Source: Nodosilinea sp. LEGE 07298 (GTDB lineage: Bacteria; Cyanobacteriota; Cyanobacteriia; Phormidesmidales; Phormidesmidaceae). From it: a stretch of DNA of 39,284 nt. Shown in pieces: positions 25,548 through 33,475 of this stretch (the first letter of the stretch is position 1; every line of letters begins with the position of its first letter). The DNA lies in contig NZ_JADEXE010000027.1 in NCBI RefSeq assembly GCF_015207265.1, positions 1-39,284 of the forward strand. Direction: 5' to 3'. Below the pieces are notes generated by a model. That model was given only the letters and a program-made list of their open reading frames with translations, did no database searches and was not told the origin of the DNA. The translations under genes were made by a program, and so were the position numbers.

Positions 25548-25663
25548 GCTATAGAAGTGCTATGGGATATTGATCCCAAGGCTTCTCCAAAAGAGCCTGT
25601 TAAACTACAAAAGGGCTAACTCATTTTTGCGAATAGCTACACTCAGGAGCTTAAGTAAACCAA

Positions 25664-25730
25664 ATCCAAGTCCAACAGTGCAGTTTTGTCGGTGGGAGAA
25701 CTCCAGATCCCGAGCTGGACTTGGTATACA
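25664..25730 (+). repeat. 67-bp palindromic repeat element, copy B (MITE-like)
   Basis: This is the same element as at 7445-7511, here on the plus strand, with 56 of 67 positions identical and no gaps. It begins ATCCAAGTCCA and ends CTGGACTTGGTATACA. The inner half-sites (GCAGTTTTGTC and GGAGAACTCC) also pair partly, so the RNA can fold into one long imperfect hairpin. The element ends 21 bp before ATG 25752, so a transcript starting upstream would carry it in the 5' untranslated region next to the GAGG ribosome-binding site. Confidence 0.8.
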
Positions 25731-25751
25731 AGCTATTTTTCGAGGCTTAAT

Positions 25752-26222
25752 ATGCAATCGCGGCAACGGCAAAATTCTGATGACTGGACCAAAGGGTCGA
25801 AGGGCATACTTAGCTTTTTCGTCCTTTTTCTGGCGGTAGGCTTTTTGCTATATCAGCTCTTCTCTAGCATCGTCCTCTCCTTCAACTATTCCTTTGGGGT
25901 TGGGGCTCGGGGCGTTGCCGCTGCACTTTTTCCATTCATCGTTTTGATCTACCTGGGGTTTATCGCCAGACTGCAGGTACCTACAAGAGAAAGCCGAGCG
26001 CCTATCATCAATAGCTTCATCGTCTTCCTCTTCTGGACAATGCTCGTCATCGGCATCGATATTGCCAAAGAGACGGCTTATTTTCCGGTTGAGGAACTGC
26101 TCTATTCGTCTACCCTATCGGCGATGCTGTGGCGCTACAAGTATCGAGGCTACTTCAAGGCGCTGCTAGCCTGCTGCTACGGCGTCATAGCCGGAGGGTT
26201 GGCGTCATTGATTATTTTCTAA
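25752..26222 (+). CDS. Four-helix membrane protein of unknown function, 156 aa
   Basis: I do not recognise this protein. From ATG 25752 (MQSRQRQNSDDWTKGSKG) it has a charged N-terminus and four predicted membrane helices at about 19-41, 52-71, 84-106 and 134-155. Two short cytoplasmic or periplasmic loops contain RLQVPTRESRAP and DIAKETAYFPVEELLYSS. A CC pair (ACCYG) lies in the last helix. The GAGG site seven bases upstream supports this start. The in-frame upstream codons from 25686 only translate the palindromic repeat and should not be counted. A clear terminator hairpin follows at 26250-26287. It sits between a small lipoprotein and the glycosyltransferase, with no evident functional link. 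Confidence 0.72.
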   Translation: MQSRQRQNSDDWTKGSKGILSFFVLFLAVGFLLYQLFSSIVLSFNYSFGVGARGVAAALFPFIVLIYLGFIARLQVPTRESRAPIINSFIVFLFWTMLVIGIDIAKETAYFPVEELLYSSTLSAMLWRYKYRGYFKALLACCYGVIAGGLASLIIF

Positions 26223-26249
26223 CGTTGCTGCTCGGCTCACAGAGGCGTC

Positions 26250-26287
26250 TCCCCCTGGCTCTCGGTCACAAGGGCCAGGGGGAATTT
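26250..26287 (+). terminator. Intrinsic terminator
   Basis: TCCCCCTGGC (26250-26259) pairs perfectly with GCCAGGGGGA (26274-26283), and AATTTTG follows, giving a short U run. It lies 28 bp after the stop of the four-helix membrane protein and well before the glycosyltransferase start. Confidence 0.75.
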
Positions 26288-26462
26288 TGATCAATGCCCG
26301 CTGCTGGGGCCGTATTGAGCCGCCCAGTTACTAACTTAGCTGCTAAATTGCGGCAACATTTGGGCCTTTTCTCTACCCCTGAGACCGTCGGGTATTGATT
26401 CAGACATCTTGCGATCGCCACTTGTCCCTATGATGAACCTTATCCGTTAGGGACACCAGGGC

Positions 26463-27722
26463 ATGGACTACAAACAAGAGCTCATTACCACCATCCACGA
26501 TCTGAGCTACCAGACCGATCGCTTAGAGCAACGCCTAACCGAGCTTAGCCAAACCCATCCCACAGCAGTGCTGATTCCGTCCCTTTACGAAGAGCTAAGC
26601 CGCCCGGCCTTGGCCACTATTCGCGACCATCTTACCCACTGCTCCTTCGTCAACAACGTTATTGTCTGCCTCTACGCCGATACCTTCGAGCAGTACCAGC
26701 ATGCGGTGCAATTCTTTGAGCCGCTGCCACAGCCGACCTTTGTGCTTTGGGAAAATGGTCCCTGTATTACCGGCATTCTGCAAACGCTCAAAGATAAGGG
26801 CCTAGACCTGCTGCGGTTTAAAGGCAAGGGCCGAGCCGTGTGGCTGGGCCTGGGGGTAGCTTCACTACATGCCGCTGCGATCGCCCTCCATGACGCCGAC
26901 ATTGTCACCTACGATCGCTCGTATCCGCTCAAGCTGCTCTACCCCTTACTGGAGCAAGAGTTTGGCATCGCCTTCAGCAAAGCCTACTACGCCCGCATTG
27001 GCGATAGCCCCCGCAGCCTGCACGGGCGCGTCACCCGACTGTTTGTAACACCGCTGATCACGTCGCTGATGGAGCTGTTTGGCTACAGCGACTACCTGCG
27101 CTACCTCGACGCCTACCGCTACCCTCTCTCCGGCGAGTTTGCCCTCTCCAGCGACCTGGCTCTCAATACCCGCATTCCGGGCAACTGGGGTCTAGAAGTG
27201 GGGCTATTGGCCGAGGTCTACCGCAATGTGGCCCTCAAGCGCATCGCTCAAATCGACTTGGGCATTTTTGAGCATAAACATCAGACTCTGGGTAGCTCAA
27301 CCGACTCGGGCCTGCAAAAAATGTGCCGCGACATTCTGCAATCGGTGTTTAGAACCCTGACTGAAACCGAGCAGGTGGTGATTGGCCAAGACCACATTCG
27401 TGCTCTACGGATTAAGTACCGCCGCGAGGCTCAAAACCTGGCCCGCCAGTACTTTGTTGATGCCCGCTTCAACGGCCTAGAGTACGATCGCCACAAAGAA
27501 GAAATGACCATCGAAACCTTTGAGCAGGTCATTTTAGAAGCTGGTAATCAATACCTAGACGACCCCACCGGTACCCAAATTCCCGACTGGACCCGCGCTC
27601 TGGCGGTCATCCCCGATTTGCGTGAGCAGCTACTCGACGCTATTCTCTCCGATATGGCTGAAGCGCGATCGGCCCAGGCTGCATCCATAGATGTCACCGC
27701 GATGGCTACAGCCACCGTTTGA
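26463..27722 (+). CDS. GpgS-like glycosyltransferase (GT81; glucosyl-3-phosphoglycerate synthase type)
   Basis: This 419-residue GT-A-fold retaining glycosyltransferase has the layout of glucosyl-3-phosphoglycerate synthase, which joins glucose from a nucleotide sugar to 3-phosphoglycerate, the first step to glucosylglycerate (a compatible solute). Visible motifs are LIPSLYEELSRPAL (near the NDP-sugar site), GKGRAVWLGLGVA (121-133), the metal-binding D144-A-D146 followed by IVTYDRSYPLKLLYPLL, YPLSGEFALSSDLA (220-233) and NWGLEVGLLAEVYR (241-254). An N-terminal coiled region (residues 1-30) and a long C-terminal helical part (from about 330) extend beyond the core. The matching phosphatase (GpgP) is not next to it. 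Related enzymes making mannosylglycerate cannot be ruled out. ATG 26463 lies after AGGGC. Confidence 0.82.
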   Translation: MDYKQELITTIHDLSYQTDRLEQRLTELSQTHPTAVLIPSLYEELSRPALATIRDHLTHCSFVNNVIVCLYADTFEQYQHAVQFFEPLPQPTFVLWENGPCITGILQTLKDKGLDLLRFKGKGRAVWLGLGVASLHAAAIALHDADIVTYDRSYPLKLLYPLLEQEFGIAFSKAYYARIGDSPRSLHGRVTRLFVTPLITSLMELFGYSDYLRYLDAYRYPLSGEFALSSDLALNTRIPGNWGLEVGLLAEVYRNVALKRIAQIDLGIFEHKHQTLGSSTDSGLQKMCRDILQSVFRTLTETEQVVIGQDHIRALRIKYRREAQNLARQYFVDARFNGLEYDRHKEEMTIETFEQVILEAGNQYLDDPTGTQIPDWTRALAVIPDLREQLLDAILSDMAEARSAQAASIDVTAMATATV

Positions 27723-27738
27723 CCATCAACCAGATCAA

Positions 27739-28569
27739 CTAGGCTGGTTTTTTCTGACGAGTGGATTTGGTAGCAGAGCTAGAGCTAATGCTGGTTGGCA
27801 GCGTGTTGCGGCTGCGGAGGGTAACATTCACCCCTTCGCCCGATTGTTCAATTACCAACAGGGGGGTGGGCTTGGCTTTTTGATCCCAGTGCATGTTGGC
27901 AATGCGGCCCTGAATAGTGGGCTGCCAGTGGATTTCTTCGGCCTCGGGGCTCATGAAGTTTTCGATGCAGTCAACCAGCTGACCAATGGTCGAGGAGGTT
28001 GCCTGAGTCGGCAGCTTAGCCAGCCGAATTTGAATGCGAAACAGCACTCGTTTTTTAGCCAGAGGATTGTCGTGGGGGGCGTACTCGACATCAAAGATTT
28101 CATCTACGACTCGGGGCTTACTGGCGATGCCAATCATGCCTTCCTCAGCCTGGCGGGGGCGCAGGGCAACGCTAATTTTTTGCTTCACCTTCACCTTGAG
28201 CTGGTTTACAATCGTTGCGTGGAAATGATCTTCATCCATACGCATGCGCAGGTAGTCGAGGTTAAACTCCCGCGAGTGAATTAGGTCTGGGTTTTGCTCC
28301 ATCTTGCTGATGGTTTTAAGCGCCAGTTTGACCTTTTTTTGCAGCTCTTTATTTTTATAGGTTTCAAACTTAAGCTGCTTCACCAAGCGGCGAGTTTGCA
28401 GGTGAGAATACACCCCCAGCCCTAGCAGTACCAGCAGCAGTCCGCCAGACGACAGCATCCAGGGGTTGTCAACCGGTAGCCGACTGGCGGTAGGCGCTTG
28501 AGCAAGGGTTGAGGGCACCAGAACTGTAGAGGTTTTCATAGCCGGTGAAAAGAAGGATGGAAGTTGCAT
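27739..28569 (-). CDS. Single-helix membrane protein, conserved cyanobacterial type, 276 aa
   Basis: I do not recognise a named family. After a hydrophilic start (MQLPSFFSPAMKTSTVLVPS), one membrane helix (about 38-56, MLSSGGLLLVLLGLGVYSHL) anchors the protein. A charged coiled stretch (58-95, TRRLVKQLKFETYKNKELQKKVKLALKTISKM) follows, then a soluble domain with FNLDYLRMRMDEDHFHATIVNQLKVKVKQKISVALRP and a strand-rich C-terminal part. The last 25 residues are Ser/Lys-rich. ATG 28569 has GAGGGA upstream; M11 (28539) is possible but lacks a site. The helix plus coiled coil suggests a scaffold-like role at the membrane, but this is inference. It converges on the GpgS-like gene with 16 bp between stops. 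Confidence 0.7.
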   Translation of the reverse strand: MQLPSFFSPAMKTSTVLVPSTLAQAPTASRLPVDNPWMLSSGGLLLVLLGLGVYSHLQTRRLVKQLKFETYKNKELQKKVKLALKTISKMEQNPDLIHSREFNLDYLRMRMDEDHFHATIVNQLKVKVKQKISVALRPRQAEEGMIGIASKPRVVDEIFDVEYAPHDNPLAKKRVLFRIQIRLAKLPTQATSSTIGQLVDCIENFMSPEAEEIHWQPTIQGRIANMHWDQKAKPTPLLVIEQSGEGVNVTLRSRNTLPTSISSSSATKSTRQKKPA

Positions 28570-29090
28570 TTATAGTTCCCTCAAAAAAGAGACAGCATCC
28601 GGACTAATCCAAAATTCAGTAATAACTCGGTCATATCTTTAAGAAATAGGCTGTCTTAGCAGTCAAATTATGAAGCGGAGGTTAGGCTCAATGAGCCGTA
28701 CTTTAAAGGGCCATAGCGGCAGGCCCTCAATTTAGATCCAGTTCTGGTCTGGCAGCACCTCAATCAGGTGTACGGTTAGGACAGGGGGCCGCGATCTCAA
28801 CGGAAGCAGGTTTAAAGAGTCGCCCTCCAGGTCTTTCAGCTATCCCCTGTTGTTGTATCCCAGAGAGTTCAAGGCTACCGCAACTGCCACACTCTGCTCC
28901 GTAAAATTCGCCACCGTGAGCCGCCATGAGATTAATGCAGAGACCAACCTCTTAGCCACCGGGTCAGCTTCGGGTTACTTTAGATGCGTATACCCAAGCG
29001 ATAGATCATGCCTTTCGGAAAAGATCTGGTGATCGCTAGCCCACAGTCCGTACTTTTTGGGGTTTAGTCGCCGAGTCACCGAGGGGCTGC
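28570..29090. other. Intergenic region, nothing recognised
   Basis: This 521-bp region lies upstream of the single-helix membrane protein and downstream of the TIGR03643 gene. It includes short open frames in several directions but none with both a start site and a plausible protein. There is no tRNA cloverleaf or recognisable 6S, SRP or tmRNA consensus. A non-coding RNA could be present but I cannot support one. Confidence 0.4.
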
Positions 29091-29342
29091 TTATTTTTGG
29101 TTGGCTGACTTGAATCGGCCCAGGGTAAAGTCGCGGTTGTGCTGGTGCTTGGTTTTGCGCCCCGTCACCCGCTTGCGCCACAGGCGAAAGCTAGAGGGCC
29201 GCAGGAAGCGGCGCATGACCGCAATCACCTGCTTTTCTGTTAAGCCGAACTGGGTCTCAATCGCCTCAAAGGGGGTGCGGTCTTCCCACGCCATCTCAAT
29301 GACGCGATCGGTGGTTTGCGGGTCAAGCTTGGGTAGCACCAT
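29091..29342 (-). CDS. TIGR03643 family protein (DUF2805)
   Basis: This 83-residue basic protein matches the TIGR03643 pattern well: DRVIEMAWEDRTPFEAIETQFGLTEKQVIAVMRRFLRPSSFRLWRKRVTGRKTKH. The first half looks like a helix-turn-helix (EDRTPFEAIETQFGLTEKQVIAVMRR) of the kind found in small DNA-binding or sigma-region-4-like domains; the second half is strongly basic. The function of the family is unknown to me; nucleic-acid binding is inferred from fold and charge. ATG 29342 starts directly at the conserved region. Divergent from the patatin gene, with 161 bp between the start codons. Confidence 0.88.
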   Translation of the reverse strand: MVLPKLDPQTTDRVIEMAWEDRTPFEAIETQFGLTEKQVIAVMRRFLRPSSFRLWRKRVTGRKTKHQHNRDFTLGRFKSANQK

Positions 29343-29503
29343 AAGCCTTCAAAATCAGTGGACAAGGGGTTCTGTACCGTTTAACCTAACGAACTCATCT
29401 ATCCTGGTGCAACCCCTCACCTGTTCTTAAGCAATCCGATCGTTTCTAGACCTGCTAAAGGTTTTATGAAAAGATCGGTGCCATATTGCTAGGGGTAACA
29501 GGC

Positions 29504-30499
29504 GTGAAAAAAATCGATGCTGTGTTCGAAGGCGGTGGGGTAAAGGGCATTGGCTTGGTTGGTGCTTTTTCGGTGATCGAAGAGGCTGGCTACACCCTTC
29601 AAAATATTGCAGGCACGTCTGCTGGGGCGATCGTCGCTGCTTTAATTGCTGCAGGTTATAACGCTGCCGAAGTTAAAAAAATCGTTGAAGACTTAAATTT
29701 CAACCAGATCATGGACGAAGGCTGGGAAGACAAGATTCCTCTCGTTGGTAGATTCATCAGCCTCATTCACGAGAAGGGTATCTACGAAGGTGTCTTCTTT
29801 GAAAATCTAATTCGGAAACTGCTAGCCGATAAAAATATCTACACCTTCAAAGATCTCATTATTGAAGACAACAAAGACAATCCTCGCTACCGCTATAAAC
29901 TACAGGTGATCGCCAGCGATTTGACTGCGGGACGTATGATGGTGCTGCCCCGCGATATTGCTCGCTTTGGCATCGATCCAGACGATATGGACGTGGCTCA
30001 AGCCGTGCGCATGAGCATGAGCATTCCCTTCTTCTTTGAACCCGTTCAGCTTAAGGACTCCGACGGCAAAGACCACTATATTGTCGATGGCGGTCTACTC
30101 AGCAATTATCCTGTTTGGCTATTTGATGACGGCACCGCAGACCCCGCCTGGCCGACCTTTGGCTACAACTTAGTAGACCCTGACCAAAACGAGCCCCACC
30201 CGATCAATGGTCCCATTTCCATGTTCAAGGCGCTGTTCTCGACCATGATGGAAGCCCATGACGCCCGGTACATTGAGGCGCAGCATTTTGTGCGCACCAT
30301 TCCCATTCCCACGGGAGGGGTTCACACCACTGAGTTTGACATTTCCGCCGAGAAGAAAGCGGCTCTGTATGAATCTGGTCGCGAGGCGGCCCGTCAGTTT
30401 CTCGCCACTTGGGACTTTGAAGAGTACAAGCAACAGTTTCGCGCTAGCCAAGTGCCTTCGCGCACCCAAAGACTATGGACGGAGGCTGAAGAGGCTTAA
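29504..30499 (+). CDS. Patatin-like phospholipase
   Basis: This 331-residue predicted cytosolic serine lipase/acyl hydrolase has a Ser-Asp dyad. The oxyanion-hole motif GGGVKGIG (residues 10-17) is followed by the nucleophile S39 in GTSAG and the acid D195 in VDGGLLSNYPV. The DGG-Ser-Asp order and spacing match bacterial patatin proteins. Substrates are probably membrane phospholipids or galactolipids. Start at GTG 29504 is supported by AGGGG eight bases upstream and places GGGVKG at the usual distance from the N-terminus; an upstream TTG (29486) has no site. The 5' half is A/T-richer in codon choice than neighbouring genes, which may hint at different origin but is weak. It faces cysH tail to tail with a 167-bp gap. 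Confidence 0.9.
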   Translation: MKKIDAVFEGGGVKGIGLVGAFSVIEEAGYTLQNIAGTSAGAIVAALIAAGYNAAEVKKIVEDLNFNQIMDEGWEDKIPLVGRFISLIHEKGIYEGVFFENLIRKLLADKNIYTFKDLIIEDNKDNPRYRYKLQVIASDLTAGRMMVLPRDIARFGIDPDDMDVAQAVRMSMSIPFFFEPVQLKDSDGKDHYIVDGGLLSNYPVWLFDDGTADPAWPTFGYNLVDPDQNEPHPINGPISMFKALFSTMMEAHDARYIEAQHFVRTIPIPTGGVHTTEFDISAEKKAALYESGREAARQFLATWDFEEYKQQFRASQVPSRTQRLWTEAEEA

Positions 30500-30666
30500 G
30501 AGAGAGAGCGATCGCGGTGGTGGAAGTGCCTACGCAACCTGCTAAAAAGTGGGGCGATCGCGATTCGGCTGGGTAGCGCCTTGCCCCATTCAGCCATTGA
30601 GCCGATCGCCAACCGGCCACCTTGTTCAAGCTTTCCTAGCCGCAGCCACCTAGCTGACAGAGATGA

Positions 30667-31443
30667 CTACAGCGAGCTAGAGTCAAGACTAGCCGCCTCT
30701 TCGGGCGACTGGGGCAGGTGTAGCCCACACTCCTGCTTCAGCCCCTTAAACCGGGTGTCACGCTCGTTGTCGTCGGCGGCTGTAATGGGGCGGCTAGAGT
30801 GCCAATCGCCTACAGTAACGTAGCCTTTGTCAAACAGCGGATGGTACGGTAGATCGTGGGCCACCAAGTAATCGTACACATCCTTAGATGTCCACTTGAG
30901 AATGGGCAGCAGCTTATAGCGCCCTCCCTGATACCCGATTCGCCCCAGCGATTTGCGGTGGTCAGTCTGATCAGAGCGCAGCCCTGTTAACCAGGCAGTA
31001 GCGCCTAGCTCAGCTAGAGCCCGATGCATCGGCTCTACCTTGCGAATCTGGTCGTAGCGGTTGAATGACTCCACATCGTGCTGCTCCCACAGTCGCCCAT
31101 GGAGCGCCTCCATACGGGCCGGGCTGAGGTGCGATTGATAAACCTTAAGATTGAGATCGAGGCGGAGCGATAACTCGTCGGCAAAGCGGTAGGTTTCAAC
31201 CGGCAGATAACCCGTATCGACCCAAATCACCGGAATGTTGGGCACGACCTGGGTGACCAGGTGCAGCATGACCGCTGACTGGATACCAAAGCTGGTGCTT
31301 AAAACCAGCCCGTCGCCAAAGGTTTTGTGGCCCCACTGCACCAGGCTACTGGCGTCAGCATCTCCCCACTCCTGGTTCACGGCGTTCAGGTCTAGAACGG
31401 GGGCGGCCTGCCTTATGCTTGGCAGGAGCGCGGCATCTGACAT
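30667..31443 (-). CDS. cysH: Phosphoadenylylsulfate (PAPS) reductase
   Basis: This 258-residue enzyme reduces PAPS to sulfite with thioredoxin in assimilatory sulfate reduction (cytosol). The PP-loop-type nucleotide site is [12 protein letters not shown] (49-60), with [18 protein letters not shown] after it, the [15 protein letters not shown] loop (152-166) and the C-terminal catalytic ECGLH with C239. C239 is the only cysteine in the protein, so it lacks the four-cysteine iron-sulfur set of APS reductases and should be the PAPS-specific type. ATG 31443 is preceded by GGAAGGAG with seven bases of spacing; an in-frame TTG at 31467 is less likely. It is monocistronic here; no other sulfur gene is adjacent. 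Faces the patatin gene tail to tail. Confidence 0.94.
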   Translation of the reverse strand: MSDAALLPSIRQAAPVLDLNAVNQEWGDADASSLVQWGHKTFGDGLVLSTSFGIQSAVMLHLVTQVVPNIPVIWVDTGYLPVETYRFADELSLRLDLNLKVYQSHLSPARMEALHGRLWEQHDVESFNRYDQIRKVEPMHRALAELGATAWLTGLRSDQTDHRKSLGRIGYQGGRYKLLPILKWTSKDVYDYLVAHDLPYHPLFDKGYVTVGDWHSSRPITAADDNERDTRFKGLKQECGLHLPQSPEEAASLDSSSL

Positions 31444-32005
31444 GGGTTTACTCCTTCCGTTCAACAAAGTCGTAGCTCCAGTGCCACAATTCTGTGGTGG
31501 TTCTGTAGTGGTAAGCGGGTGGTTATGACGTTCAACCCAGCCAACCGTTAGCAGAATTAGTCGAGTCTTCAGAATACAAGGTTTGAGGCTACACCATCGC
31601 CTTGCTCTTCAGCTCGCTGCCCTTTAAACCTTAGCCACCCCTCGACATTAGCCCATCTATAAAATGATAAACGAGGGGGAACAGACAATTTTGTGACCTT
31701 AAGCCAATTTTTTACGGATAACCGACTTCGGAGGATCCGTTTTGTGGATTAGCTTCGGTACCTTCAGCCATATTCTGCGGAATCAACTGTTACCACTCTA
31801 TGTATGTGTCTGGAATATACAGGCGTTTTCAAGATGATCGATCGCGCCTTAAAGAGCCAGAGTGCCCATTCTAACCTGGGTTCTAAAGCGGAGTTTGGGC
31901 AAGTTACTGGCTATAGTCAGGCCCACCGTTGTGGCTAGACCTGGGAGCGTTTTACCCGTACAATCCAGCCTTATTTCGCGATCCACCTCAATAACGCAAT
32001 TTCCT
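31444..32005. promoter_or_regulatory. Divergent intergenic region, cysH / puuE
   Basis: The 562 bp carry the upstream regions of two divergent genes, including the GGAAGGAG site of cysH near 31451-31458. CCCCTCG (31638-31644) and CGAGGGG (31672-31678) form a 7-bp inverted repeat around an A/T-rich loop; its role is unclear. An in-frame open stretch before the puuE ATG (31862-32005) is not family-like and is probably untranslated. I cannot name a regulator site and see no RNA gene. Confidence 0.4.
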
Positions 32006-32920
32006 ATGGCAGTTACTCCCTCCTACCCCCGCGATCTGGTCGGCTATGGCCGTACCCCGCCGCATCCCCAGTGGCCTGGTAACGCCAAAATTGCGGTGCA
32101 GTTTGTGATCAACTACGAAGAAGGCGGCGAAAACTGCATTCTCCACGGTGATGCGGCCTCAGAGGCGTTTTTGTCGGAGAGCGTAGGGGCCGCGCCGCTG
32201 ACTGGGGTGCGCAATATGAATATGGAGTCGATGTATGAATACGGCAGCCGGGCGGGGTTTTGGCGGCTGCATCGGTTATTTACTGGTCGGGGGCTGCCCC
32301 TGACAGTTTATGCCGTCGCTATGGCTATGGCCCGCAACCCCGAAGCCGTCGCTGCCATGACTGAAGCCAACTGGGAAATTGCCAGCCACGGCTACCGCTG
32401 GATTGACTATCAGTACGTTGGCCTTGAGGCTGAGCGCGAGCACATTCGCCAGGCAGTGGATATTCACACTCAGGTGTCGGGCAGCCGCCCCCTAGGCTTT
32501 TACCAGGGCCGCAACAGCCCCAACACCCGCGCTCTGGTGGTCGAAGAAGGCGGCTTTCTCTACGATGCCGATAGCTATGCCGACGACCTGCCCTACTGGA
32601 GCACCGAGTACGGTAGACCGCACCTGGTGATTCCCTACACCCTCGACAATAACGATATGCGGTTTGCCACCTACGGCGGGTTTAATTCGGGGGATCAGTT
32701 TTTTGCCTATCTGCGCGACGCTTTTGACACCCTCTACGCCGAGGGCGATGAGTGCCCCAAAATGATGAGCATTGGCCTGCACTGCCGCTTGGCGGGGCGA
32801 CCGGGACGGACGGCGGCGCTGGCGAGGTTTTTGGATTATGTGCAGGGGCGCGATCGCGTCTGGATCTGCCGCCGTATCGATATCGCCCGTCACTGGCATG
32901 AACATCACAAACCAGCCTAA
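32006..32920 (+). CDS. puuE: Allantoinase, PuuE type (polysaccharide deacetylase fold)
   Basis: This 304-residue protein matches the PuuE branch of the NodB/polysaccharide deacetylase superfamily, which opens the allantoin ring to allantoate in purine catabolism. The N-terminal YPRDLVGYGRTPPHPQWPGNAKIAVQFVINYEEGGENCILHGD is highly characteristic, as are EYGSRAGFWRLHRLF, ASHGYRWIDYQ, GFYQGRNSPNTR and LPYWS. Length fits the usual 300-310. ATG 32006 gives that N-terminus; the upstream open frame from 31862 is unrelated. No other urate or allantoin gene (uricase, HIU hydrolase, allantoate hydrolase) appears in the window, so the pathway is not shown here. A hairpin follows before the convergent gatC. 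Confidence 0.93.
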   Translation: MAVTPSYPRDLVGYGRTPPHPQWPGNAKIAVQFVINYEEGGENCILHGDAASEAFLSESVGAAPLTGVRNMNMESMYEYGSRAGFWRLHRLFTGRGLPLTVYAVAMAMARNPEAVAAMTEANWEIASHGYRWIDYQYVGLEAEREHIRQAVDIHTQVSGSRPLGFYQGRNSPNTRALVVEEGGFLYDADSYADDLPYWSTEYGRPHLVIPYTLDNNDMRFATYGGFNSGDQFFAYLRDAFDTLYAEGDECPKMMSIGLHCRLAGRPGRTAALARFLDYVQGRDRVWICRRIDIARHWHEHHKPA

Positions 32921-32929
32921 CCTAGAGGG

Positions 32930-32977
32930 GTTGGCAGGGCCTGGACCACATTGCTTGCATGGGTGTGGTCAGCCAAC
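32930..32977. terminator. Bipartite hairpin between convergent puuE and gatC
   Basis: An outer 6-bp stem (GTTGGC 32930-32935 with GCCAAC 32972-32977) encloses an inner 7-bp stem (GACCACA 32944-32950 with TGTGGTC 32964-32970), with an 8-nt bulge on the left. It begins 10 bp after the puuE stop and ends 47 bp past the gatC stop in that gene's direction, so it may end both transcripts. There is no U tract. Confidence 0.45.
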
Positions 32978-33024
32978 GATTGGGCTAGCAAGTTGACGCC
33001 AAATAACGGCAGCTTAGCCTGCAC

Positions 33025-33312
33025 CTACTCATTTAGGATCTTGGGCACCCTAAAGAAGCCGTCCTCGCGATCGGGAGCGCAGTCGAGAATAGCGGCTCGT
33101 TCTGCGAAGGGCTGGAGGCGATCGGTACGGGTAACGTTGCTCAGCTCGATCGCGCGAGTGGTGGGTTCCACATCATCGGTGTTGAGCTCTTTAAGCTGCT
33201 CTACGTAGTCAAGAATGCCGCTGAGCTGCTCGGTAAACTGCTCTTCCTCGGCGGCAGACAGCTCTAGACGAGCCAGCAGAGCCACTTTGCGAACCTGTTC
33301 GAGATCGATCAT
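33025..33312 (-). CDS. gatC: Asp-tRNA(Asn)/Glu-tRNA(Gln) amidotransferase subunit C
   Basis: This 95-residue protein is the small subunit that holds GatA and GatB together in the transamidation complex; in cyanobacteria this supplies Gln-tRNA(Gln) from mischarged Glu-tRNA. The whole length matches GatC: VRKVALLARLELSAAEEEQFTEQLSGILDYVEQLKELNTDDVEPTTRAIELSNVTRTD, with C-terminal FFRVPKIL as the tail that contacts GatA. ATG 33312 begins the family-typical MIDLEQVRKVA. It lies downstream of ycf3 on the same strand, separated by a 163-bp segment with dispersed repeats, so a joint transcript is possible. gatA and gatB are elsewhere. Confidence 0.95.
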   Translation of the reverse strand: MIDLEQVRKVALLARLELSAAEEEQFTEQLSGILDYVEQLKELNTDDVEPTTRAIELSNVTRTDRLQPFAERAAILDCAPDREDGFFRVPKILNE

Positions 33313-33339
33313 GGGAATGCAGTTTAGAAGAAAGGGCTA

Positions 33340-33460
33340 AGGCTTGCAAGCCGTAGGTTGAGGGGAATGCAGTGGAACCCAACACATCGGGTTGGATAAG
33401 CCAGAGCAAAGCCCTACCTACGTAGCTGCAAGTGGGTGGTGGGCGGTGCCCACCCTACGA
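33340..33460. repeat. Dispersed short palindromic repeats between ycf3 and gatC
   Basis: Two words resemble repeats common in cyanobacterial intergenic regions (recalled, not searched). One is CCAACACATCGGGTTGG near 33379-33395, part of an AATGCAGTGGAACCCAACAC-like unit. The other is the palindrome GGTGGGCGGTGCCCACC at 33438-33454, within GTGGTGGGCGGTGCCCACCCTAC. The second forms a strong 7-bp hairpin. Their position between two co-oriented genes may separate the ycf3 and gatC transcripts. Confidence 0.6.
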
Positions 33461-33475
33461 CCGGATTGCAAGAGC

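Noticed and set aside
28850-29032. 60-codon frame in the intergenic region 28570-29090.
   Set aside because: No ribosome-binding site, no recognised pattern, and composition like non-coding sequence.
31862-32005. 48-codon in-frame extension of PuuE.
   Set aside because: PuuE proteins start with the MAVTPSYPRDLVGYG-like segment at 32006; the upstream part is Arg/Ser-rich and unlike the family.
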